Origin: Tetraselmis striata | Lineage: Eukaryota; Chlorophyta; Chlorodendrophyceae; Chlorodendrales; Chlorodendraceae | Length of the DNA: 64,000 nucleotides | Reading direction: 5' to 3' | Assembly: GCA_006384855.1 (NCBI GenBank) | Contig: VCJN01001211.1 | Span: 152,645 to 216,644 of the forward strand | In this document: positions 42,641 to 52,133 of the stretch, piece after piece | Numbering within the stretch: position 1 is the stretch's first letter | Layout: each line of letters opens with the position of its first letter | Program-made: the position numbers and the translations under genes | Notes under the pieces: model-generated | Told to the model about the DNA's origin: nothing | Database searches by the model: none | The model's input: the letters and a program-made list of their open reading frames with translations, nothing else

Positions 42641-44025
42641 AACAATATATATGCGCATTCGTCTTTAAAGGGTATGTTAGTATTTTAGGGTATGCTGGCA
42701 CTTTTGTGTGTGAACATTTAAAGAAATCTGATATTGTTGCGCATCGCTGAAATGGGGTATGCAATAGAAAATTAGAAATCCTTCCTCATGCGATGGATAG
42801 TTATCGTTATGGTCGCTATAACGATAACTATCCATCGCATCAGCACCGACGGCCGGCCGGCCGACGATGTTGGGCTTTTTGGGTATGGTGCTTCCGCAGG
42901 AACACGGTTGCTGTCGATACCACCATTGCCCCTATCCTCGACGTGTCAAGCTCGGATCCAACGACTGCATTGCGGGCCGCATAGCGCGACAAAATCCAAA
43001 AGTACGACGAGGGTGTCCGAAACGCCGCCGGCATGCTTCGCTTTGTTCCTTTCGCCGTCTCCGAGTCCGGCTCGCTGGCCCCGCACGCTGGGGCCTTCTT
43101 GGTGGAGCTCGCGAAAACTAGCCATCACATCACGCACACCGGCCAGAAAATCGGCCAGCTCTTGTCTGCATTGCGCCGCCGTTTCTCCTTGCTCATCAAC
43201 ATGGCACATGCAGACGGCGTTCTTGGCGGGGTCGCGGCGGCGTGCGCGGCACGTGATGGTGCTCCTGCTCATGCGTCGCGTCGCTCGTCGGCATGTGTTG
43301 CTATGACCCGGGTCATTGGCTGCAAGCGTTCTCGCTGCGGCCTATGGGCTACCCCGGGGCGGTGGTCCCCATTGGTTTCATGTTTCCCGTTTGGTCTTTC
43401 TTGTCGTTCCGTGGCTTCAGTGCTTCCCTTGACCCTTTGTGCGACAGTCTCTGCCGGATAGAGACTGCAGGGACAAACAAAGGTGGTGTGCAGTGGTGGT
43501 GCAAAGGCGAGAGGCTACAGTGTTTTTCAGCATAGAACAATTGTTGAACACAACGCTTACCACACGGCAGCATTATACAGTACATATACTCGTAGTCTCA
43601 GGTACACATTGTACTAGTACACACAGGTACTAACTCGTAGTATATCGTACTCGTATAATTGTCACATTTGGTTCTAGGCAGCTTGGCGACATCGTGGTTC
43701 CCTTGGCTCTTCCTTGTTCCTTGGCTTCCTGCTGGCCTCCTGCTTGACCTTGATTTCATGCTTTTGTCTCTCTTTTGCTGGCAACCTTTCATAGTTGCTT
43801 TTAGTTATGTTTGCAGTGCGCATGCATATGTTAAAGCCCTGATGAATCCATCGCATCAGGAAGGATTTCTATTGCTTGCCCCATTTCAGCGATGCGCTGC
43901 AATATATGATTTCTTTAGATGTTTAAAAACCACAAAAGTACCCGCATACCCTTACATTACTAACATACCCTTGTAAAGACGAATCCATATATTGTTTATT
44001 CTTACATCAGTGCTATATATGTTAT
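42605..44025. mobile_element. ~1.4-kb element with ~180-bp inverted ends
   Basis: The left end (about 42605-42795) and right end (about 43848-44025) are inverted copies. Shared words include ATTCGTCTTTA, AAGGGTATGTTAGTA, GCGCATCGCTGAAATGGGG and ATCCTTCCT.ATGCGATGGA. A perfect hairpin lies at the inner border of the left end (42788-42840). The interior has open frames on both strands (43033-43461 plus, 42946-43272 minus) without a recognised domain. I could not fix the exact ends or a target duplication. Confidence 0.6.
42788..42840. repeat. Perfect hairpin, 23-bp stem, 7-base loop
   Basis: Arms 42788-42810 and 42818-42840 are exact reverse complements; the loop at 42811-42817 reads GGTCGCT. 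Confidence 0.95.
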
Positions 44026-44184
44026 CCAGCGGAGCGTCGATTTTTCGGCGGTGAGCTTTATTGCCGTAGGGGTACCCGTATAGTGCAGCGGATCGGGCCT
44101 ATAGGTGCATGACTAAAGCGCCTATCTACTGGCATGTACTACTAAGTACTATAATCCACCCACCCACCCGCCCACCCACCCACG

Positions 44185-44642
44185 GTCCTTAATTACACAG
44201 CCGTCCGATTACGATATCACGGTTGGGAGGTACTGGTACTGGTACTCGCTACTCGCTGCTGGTACTGCTGGTACTGGTACTGGTACTGGTACTCGCTACT
44301 CGCTGCTGGTAAAGGAAAAAACTCTGGTACTTCAAAGCGCTGGCAATGCAAACGCTCGCTGCTGGTACTTCAAAGCGCTGGCAATGCAATTCATGGAACT
44401 GTAGGCCAGTGATATAGAACCCGTTCTTTTAAAATTTTCTGGAAAATCGACGCATCGCTGATTCAACCGTCAAGTTACTTCATATAACATATATAACATA
44501 CAACTGATACATTATATTATAACATATGCGCACTAAAAGCAGAACTAAAAGCAATTGTGAAATGTTGCCAGCAAAAGTGATATTGTGTAAGGCTGAAACC
44601 AAGGGTCAAAGCATATAAATTATTGTACAACATAACATAACA
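44185..44642 (+). repeat. Direct duplication, copy 1 (partner 47288-47750)
   Basis: Nearly identical to 47288-47750, from GTCCTTAATTACACAGCC to ACAACATAACATAACA. Both include a GGTACTGGTACTCGCTACTC simple-repeat segment and a reverse copy of the dispersed GCGCATATG motif. Confidence 0.9.
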
Positions 44643-44989
44643 AACAGTAATGCAACCTATTTTGCCCCGAGGCACGCGGTGCATTGTGGTTAGGTCTAAA
44701 TTAGGGTTTGGGGGCAGCAGTGGGATTGCAACCTAATATGAATGCCGGTTGGTTCATTTTGTGCCAAGTCGGGGAAACCAATTCCGTCCAAGCAGGGACC
44801 AATCAAAAGATTGAAGGAAACGGGATGGTTACAAGAAGTTTGCGCCATCGGGGGCTGAAACTCTGTCCAAACTAGGACAAAAATAAGGGCGGGGGGGCGT
44901 GATGGCTACAAGTAGTTTGTGCCGTCGGGGGCTGAAACTTCGTCAAAGCCGGGACAAAACATACGAGCGGCTGTTTTTGCGGAATTGTA
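44643..44989. other. Short tandem duplication, otherwise nothing
   Basis: Two diverged ~80-bp units share TCGGGGGCTGAAAC (about 44850 and 44925), each followed by GGACAAAA. Confidence 0.5.
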
Positions 44990-45295
44990 CTACATATCAT
45001 CATCTTCGATCACATAATAATCCCCTTGACGCTCTGCCGCCTCGAGTCTCCTCTTCTCCGCCGCTGCACGCTCTCCCCGCTCCTCTTCCTCGGTCATCGG
45101 AAGGGGTAGACCCGGCCACTTCTCGAAGTCATATGGATGCAGTCTTTGAGTCTCGTCCCATGGCTGCTCTTTGAACCATGAGGTCATCCTGGACTTCATC
45201 CGAACGATTTGCGTCTTGTTGTTGTCAATAAGGACCGTCTTCAAGTTCCTCTGCCTAAACGAGTGGGTCGGATGCATTATATATCGTCTCACCAT
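44990..45295 (-). CDS. Possible small gene or exon, unknown function
   Basis: A 101-codon minus-strand frame. Its second half is strongly charged and protein-like: FKEQPWDETQRLHPYDFEKW, then EEEERGERAAAEKRRLEAAE, ending YYVIEDDDM at a stop. The codon use and the acidic C-terminus look real, but I recognise no family, no partner exon is evident and a mobile-element origin cannot be excluded. Confidence 0.3.
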   Translation of the reverse strand: MVRRYIMHPTHSFRQRNLKTVLIDNNKTQIVRMKSRMTSWFKEQPWDETQRLHPYDFEKWPGLPLPMTEEEERGERAAAEKRRLEAAERQGDYYVIEDDDM

Positions 45296-47004
45296 ACAGC
45301 GAAGTCATGCAGCAGGGACCTGAATGCGTGGCAAACCGACGAGGCGGTATTTTTTATGTTGATCGCATTGCTATGTTATGTCACCCGGGATGCTTTCGGT
45401 ACTTTTGATACGCCGTAACTCACATATTAATTATACAATAGCGACTAAATACGGCAACATAGTAATAATGTTCGCTGATGGCAACACACACGATCAGCCG
45501 TCGCCGGCATCTAGCGGTTATTGTTCCGTCTGGGAATTTATTTTGCCAGACGCGTCCCCTAGGGGTCCTTTGGCTACATGGCACCTTGTCTTGGACGGCT
45601 ACATGAATATTTGAATATTTGAAGGCCCGTCCTCCCAGTGTCCCTCGTCCGAGGGCCGTTAGTGCACTTCAGTTGTAACTCTCTCAAAATGGACGATGAC
45701 TAAAGAAGTAGTGGACCATAGTATTCAGCACTGCGCTTGCTGCTCAACATATATCGTCGATCGTCGTCGCGGTAACATATGCCACGATTACAGGTAGTGG
45801 CTAATGGGTACATGTAGTAGTAGAGTCGGACTAAGAGTATAATTAGCTGGCCCAGATTAAATTATCATTCTACTATGGACCTAGCATGGGTCGTTACCGC
45901 AGTCGTAGGGCTGGATCACGGGCCGTGCTCCGGTCTAAATGGTGAAGCTCATGCCCTCCAACCCGACCGCCAAGACATCATCCCTCACCTGACCAGCCGC
46001 TGCCTCAAGACGTACGCACAAATTAAACGTGGGAAAAATAAGAGCACCCATTGGGTGCAAATGACACTACCACCCTTTTATTATGATATTATTTTAAATA
46101 CAAAGTAGATTCATATGTTATTTCCAAGCGAATATTTCCGCCTATTACTGGTACCTCTACAGCAGGATGTTGTATATCGCTACTACAGGTAATCCTTACG
46201 GCCAGATGCTGTGCTGATATGCTCGTCGCAATCCTTAGCGCTATTACACTTATCCTTGGCGGTAGCGCCTGGAACCCTTCTTCTACTTGCTGCACACGGG
46301 TACCCGAGTCGCTACTCGCTACTGCGACTCGCTACCAGAGGCTAATCGCTCTTGTGGTCGCTTTATTTTACCGCCTAGCAGTCGCGCCAGTTTAGGAGCC
46401 GTATTTTACATAGCGAGCGATCCTTATTATACGCTGATTAGCACCATTAGCAGTAGCTGATTCGTACGTGCAGTCGCGCTACGACAGTATCTAGCTACGG
46501 CGACTGTACTACTACTACCAGGGGCGGTAGGGGTACGGTAACCATAGTGACTACTAGTAAATTCCGCCGACAGGTACAGCAGGTACGCGCACCTGCTACT
46601 ATAAGGGATAAGGATCACCAGACATGAAGATTTTTCGTACGTCGTCGCGCGGCGCTACATATATAGTGGCTATTATACCCTTATACGCGACTGCCCGTAG
46701 CGACTCCTGGTATAGGCAGTGGACTACTGGTATGGGTACTGCTATGGGCCTTACGCGACTACCCGTACAAGGTATCGCTCGTAGATATTTGCCAATACCC
46801 CGTCCCGTAAGGATTACTGGTACCAGAAAGAGAATATTGTGGGCGGGTTAGGGAATCCAAGTAGGGAATCTTCCTACTCGCTGTAGTAACTGTAGTGCGT
46901 CTGTGTGTGTACTCGCTACCAGTAAAGCAGGTACTACTCGCTACACCTACTAGCGACTACACCTCGCTACACCTACTGCTGGCTGTACTCGCTACGTGCA
47001 GCGA
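45296..47004. other. Non-coding, rich in TCGCTAC/GGTAC words
   Basis: No exon recognised. From about 46130 to 47000 the sequence is dominated by degenerate words (TCGCTAC, GTACTGGTA, AATCCTTAC), as also seen around 49 and 59 kb. Confidence 0.4.
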
Positions 47005-47008
47005 CTGT

Positions 47009-47287
47009 TTTCGTCCCACTGATGACAGACCGTTTCGTCCCACTGAGGACAAACCGTTTCGTCCCACTGATGACAGACCGTTTCGTCCCACTGATGACAA
47101 ACCGTTTTGTCCCACTGATGACAAACCGTTTCGTCCCACTGATGACAAACCGTTTTGCCCCACTGATGACAAACCGTTTCGTCCCACTGATGACAAACCG
47201 TTTTGTCCCACTGATGACAAACCGTTTCGTCCCACTGATGACAGACCGTTTCGTCCCACTGATGACAGACCGTTTCGTCCCACTGAT
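47009..47287 (+). repeat. 24-bp minisatellite, about 12 units
   Basis: Units have the pattern CGTTTCGTCCCACTGATGAC plus ARAC. Units 4 to 9 alternate strictly between TTTCGTCCC and TTTTGYCCC, suggesting a 48-bp duplication step. Because 24 is divisible by three, all frames stay open; the resulting translation is not evidence of a gene. The array ends exactly where the duplicated segment 47288-47750 starts. Confidence 0.95.
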
Positions 47288-47750
47288 GTCCTTAATTACA
47301 CAGCCGTCCGATTACGATCTCACGGTTGGGAGGTACTGGTACTGGTACTCGCTACTCGCTGCTGGTATTGCTGGTACTGGTACTGGTACTGGTACTCGCT
47401 ACTCGCTGCTGGTAAAGGAAAAAAACTCTGGTACTTCAAAGCGCTGGCAATGCAAACGCTCGCTGCTGGTACTTCAAAGCGCTGGCAATGCAATTCATGG
47501 AACTGTAGGCCAGTGATATAGAACCCGTTCTTTTAAAATTTTCTGGAAAATCGACGCATCGATCGCGGATTCAACCGTCAAGTTACTTCATATAACATAT
47601 ATAACATACAACTGATACATTATATTATAACATATGCGCACTAAAAGCAGAACTAAAAGCAATTGTGAAATGTTGCCAGCAAAAGTGATATTGTGTAAGG
47701 CTGAAACCAAGGGTCAAAGCATATAAATTATTTTACAACATAACATAACA
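47288..47750 (+). repeat. Direct duplication, copy 2 (partner 44185-44642)
   Basis: Differs from copy 1 by a few substitutions and a short insertion (GATCGATCGCGG versus GATCGCT near 47563). Confidence 0.9.
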
Positions 47751-48212
47751 GTACATAACATAACAATACATAACAGTCGCTACCTATAACATAAGAGCGA
47801 CTGAGTAGTACTGACCTGAAAACATCAAGCTGGCAGGGACACCTGCAGTGTTGTACAATATTAGACAAGTGTCCCCGCCAGCGCAGCAGGGGGGCGGGGA
47901 TGCTGTTGCCCCTACATGTACTGTCCCTACTGTCCCTGCTGACTGAGTATCTAAGGGTACTTCTACTGATACCGTAAAGAAATGTGATGGATAGTTCTGG
48001 TCACTGTAATATGATCTGCGATATACCATATTGTTTGCTCCTTTCCCCCACCGCCGGCTGGGCGGGCCCAACGACCGTCCTCGGCCCTCGGAATCGCGGG
48101 CCCTTCCTCCGCCTCCACCCCCGGCTGGGGATGGGGGCGGGGATCGTGCACGGGTGGCGCCTTGGTAGCCTTCGCCCCGCCCGTGCTGCCACTGCCGCGG
48201 AGGAGCAGTGTG
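47751..48212. other. Non-coding stretch
   Basis: The first ~210 bp are the inverted partner of the repeat at 42190-42640. The rest, to about 48200, has no recognised feature. Confidence 0.5.
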
Positions 48213-48835
48213 AGCTGGACACCGGCGGCTTACGTCGTTGCTGGTCCGGTCAAGTCCCCGTTCGTTGTTCTCTGAGCACCCTCTCCCTTCCTGTCCTGTC
48301 GGCGCCTCCACATCACATTCGGCGTAGTGCCGCTATTGGAGTGGCCCGGGATGTTGTGTTGGGAAGGGAGTTCTACGTTCGGCGGAAGGGGACGCGACCG
48401 AGCCTGCGGCGGATCTGGACACGTTGGGCGGAACAAAGCGCGCTGGACACCGGCGTCTTACGTCGTTGTTGGCCCGGTCGGCTCTGCATTCCCTATCCCT
48501 ACTCGTTGAGCACTTTCTCCCTTCCTGTCATGTTGGCGCCTCCACATCACATTCGGCTCAGCGCCGCTATTGGAGTGGCCCGGGATGTTGTGCTGGGGAA
48601 GGCGTTCTACGTTTGGCGGAAAAGGACGCGACCGAGCTGTCGGCGCATCCGGCGTTGGGTGGCCTGCGTCTGTTGCACGCCCATGGCGCCCCGTGCTGGG
48701 TTGGACCCCTCCACTTCCGCTCCTTGCTTCGAGACCTCAACTTCGAAGCTCCTTTCCTGTCGGCGCCTTCACATTACATTCGGCCTAGTGCCGCTATTGG
48801 AGTGGCCCGGGATTGTGTGCTGGGGAGAGCGTCCC
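48213..48835 (+). repeat. Tandem repeat, ~230-bp unit, about 2.7 copies
   Basis: CTGGACACCGGCG recurs at 48215 and 48443, and TTGGAGTGGCCCGGGAT recurs three times. A 310-codon frame spans the array, but it reads as a repeat translation and contains no known domain. Confidence 0.8.
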
Positions 48836-49824
48836 TACTGCGTGGAGCGGCGGCTGGCTGGTGGCGATGCGTGGTCGGTGGCTACCATGGCGGTTCCCGC
48901 CTCTGTTGGCCCGTAGCTGGATTTCCTTCTGGATTTCTGTGTGGATTTCTTGAATGTTGCGTCTAGCACATGTAATCGATATACCATATTGTCGCTAGGT
49001 AATCCTCACACGTATACGGTCGCTCATTATCAATCTCAGTATCATATTAATCCGTACTACCCTACAGTCGCTACTGGTATGGGTCTGCCGGCGTGGTCCA
49101 GAGGTGGCAGATGGTGCGGGGCTGATTAAATGATTTGTATTTGTATTTTAAATTTATTGTATTAATTGATTGACATAGTTTCAAATAATGCTTTCTAATG
49201 TTTATGCTTACTAAAAAATAATAAAAATTTAAAAATATACCGTATATTTTGAAATAGAAAACGAAATTCGTCATTTGCTATTAACAATGTAAGCAAATAC
49301 TAAATACGCCCCGATCATTATCTTACTGATAATAAGACTCTGGCGGGCCCTGACGACTCCCCCCACGGTGAGGATTGCTAATAAATATGTATTATCACTA
49401 ATATGATAGGCGCCCGCCCGGTTCAATTCTAAACTCCGTCGCCTAATAGAAATGTTGCGGGGCCTGCGAGCAGTTCCCGCGTGGCGCACCCTTTACTCGC
49501 TATATAGTCGCTAAATAATCCTTACGGGGAACACCAAGTTTTTCCCGCCCCGCCCGGTACCGGGACAGCCGGACATCAGGTACCTGGTACCTGGTACATC
49601 CCTTTTTTTCCACCCCCGGGACAGGACTGGCACCAGTGAAACCCTTGCAGCGTCTCTATAGAGACGTATACGACGGCCGTTTAGGCAGCAATCCAGTTAC
49701 GGAAAGCCCTGGGTAGGCGACGCTCCGTTATAGTCATCAAGCAAATTGCCGAAGCATTTCGCAAGACTAATTAAAGTCCAGTGACGGAATTTCCAACACT
49801 GTTGGATCACCGTCTAAAACACAT
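48836..49824. other. Non-coding, including an AT-rich island
   Basis: 49127-49300 is strikingly AT-rich for this window. 49540-49600 has GGTACC-type words. No exon recognised. Confidence 0.45.
49602..49712 (-). mobile_element. Short poly(A)-tailed element, inverted copy
   Basis: The reverse complement matches 20523-20621, from CAGGGCTTTCCGTAACTGGA to GCCAGTCCTGTCCCGGGGG plus an A run. It carries an internal TCTCTATAGAGA palindrome absent from the 20-kb copy. Confidence 0.75.
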
Positions 49825-50088
49825 GGTACATCCCTTGTCCGCTCGGTTGAGCGGTCGTCTTGTACGCGAAACGTCCGGGTATTGAATCCTGGCCGATGCA
49901 TTTTCGGCAATTTGTTCGTCCCAGCGTGTCCTGGGTTTCCCCGGTTGATGCACATAAGCACTTCGGGGTTCGAATGAGTCAATGGTCTACGGGCTATGCC
50001 AGACCCATACGACCGCAGTTGGCAAAGAGGTTAAGTGCCGGGGCGGCTTTGGCCGACGTCCCGGGGCGAACCTTACTTTACTTTTACC
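49825..50088 (+). mobile_element. tRNA-derived SINE, monomer
   Basis: Head CGGTTGAGCGGTCGTC, weak box B (TATTGAATCCTGG), linker CCCGGTTGATGCA, CGGGGCGGCTTTGGCCGA and a (TTTAC) tail. No clear target duplication seen. Confidence 0.75.
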
Positions 50089-50496
50089 TGGTGCAATTCC
50101 TTGATATTGCTATATCTCATGTAATTGATATTGGCGTACAGGTAGCAGTCGCTACTGCCCCTCACCCTGTACCGCACGCGGCCGCCGCGCTGGCAGCTGC
50201 TCCAACTCGCATGCACCTACCGGGTAGTCTGGCGCCGAGGGGCTCCAAGCTGTTATATAAATACACAGGCGCCACCTCGCCGTCAGGCGGGCCCCCAGTC
50301 ACGATGGAGGCTCTATAGAGGGAGGATCCAGTCAGGAGAGCTTGCCAACGCATCGGGGGGCGGTATTCCCAGCCAGGAGCACGGCACAGGGTTCCCTTCA
50401 ACGCGCGGGACGGCGACGTGCCCCGCGAGTAAAAACCGCACTACTGTTTCGGAGCGCGACCAATCATCTGCCACCTCCCCGCCTCCTCCAGCCACG

Positions 50497-52053
50497 ATGC
50501 CACAGCGCTGCGCGCTGAAAAGATACCCGTACGTTAAGCTCCGGAGTGGCGCCGCAATTCCATTGACGCTGGTGCTGGTGCTAGTTTCTTTGGCCGGAAG
50601 CTCGGCGGCGATGGACGGCCCGCTCGTCAGCCATACGGCCGCCGATATGGCGCTGAACGCGACTCGGGAGCAGCTCGCCGCCGGAGTGCCGGCCTGCCAG
50701 GGGCTGCGCCTCACGCGGGAGACCACGTACGTGCAGTGGCTGCGTAGTGCAGAGGTGATTCGTGGCGTGGACGAGGGAACGTGGAAGGCGCCCATGGAGT
50801 GCGCGGACGCGGCCGTCAGGTATGAACGACGGGCTCTCCACAAAAAAGCCGGAGCGAGAGGGAGTTCGCTGAGTCCCTAGGTCGGTCCGGGTAGGCGGCA
50901 GCATTAATATCGGTACACGCGTGTCGTCAGACATGCACGACTTATTGGCTCGTGCGAAAGGGGAGGGCGACAGATGTGCGGCAACGAAGGGGTGGAGGCC
51001 CGGGGGATGTTCCGAACTCACTTCCGCCTTGCCTGTGTGGGTGCGCGGCAGGATCAGCATCCAGGCGGTGCCTCCCTCCTGGGGCCTGGGTGACCACGTC
51101 GACTGCTCACAGGACGACTTGGTGAGCATGTTGACTTTTAAAGTTGCTGCCCGCTAGCGGCGGCCGCGTGTGTACACTCCACTGCATGCGCATGTGCATG
51201 TCCCCATACTGCCCCGCTCTCACCCACAAGCACAACATCAACCAAGCAGGCACTGAGCACCCCCCCCCCCCCTCCCTCTCGGCTCTCATTGGCCAATTCT
51301 GCGCAGTATGTCCTACTTGACGGCGATACTACCGCTGCGGATGGTCTGTCATATATGGGATACACATGCATGTACTCCGACCTCTACCTGGTGGCAACCA
51401 CGATGTGCCCCGGCCTGGTCGAGCTGGAAGTGGTGGCGGACGTCTATGACGTCACACAGAACGATACATCATGCACGCAGCAGAAGTTCATTGTCCGTCC
51501 CCCAAACATGCTCCTGATGCTGTTCAGCAGCAGCACTAACAAAGTCACTGGTGCCAGCAATGAAGTATTACTGTGGCGCTGCTACTGACAGCGCGTGATG
51601 GCGCATGCTGGTACAGGACACCGCATACGCTCGCCAGGTTTCCCTGTTGCTCCTGTACCTTGTGTTCATGGTGCCCTTTATGGTGGCGGGCATCATCTTC
51701 AGCTGCGTCTTCTGCAGCGGCGGCTGCTGCTTCGGCTTGCACGGCAAGCTGTGCTGCTGCTTGCAAGTGAAAATGGTGAGAGAGAGCTGCTTTTGTACTC
51801 CCCCTCCCTAATTATGACATGATCAGATGTGTGTGCGTGGGTGCAGGAGAGGGGGGGGGGGGGGGGGGGGGGGGGGGACCTCACGTGCATGGCTGCTGGT
51901 GACACATGCAGAATTACGCCCAGAAGATGAAGTTCGTCCGCCTAATCAACGTGGGTGGCCACTCACGTGGTTTCACCCTCAATCTCATCGCAGCTGGCAT
52001 CATCTGGGTACGGCTGCGGCAAGGGCTGCCCCCCCCCCCCCCCCCCCCCCCCT

Positions 52054-52133
<80 letters not shown>

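Noticed and set aside
47009-47287. Possible CRISPR-like array
   Set aside because: Units are contiguous 24-bp repeats with no spacers, in a nuclear eukaryotic context.
46895-47521. 208-codon ORF with eight-residue repeats FRPTDDKP
   Set aside because: It is the translation of the 24-bp minisatellite, which keeps all frames open; nothing else supports a gene.
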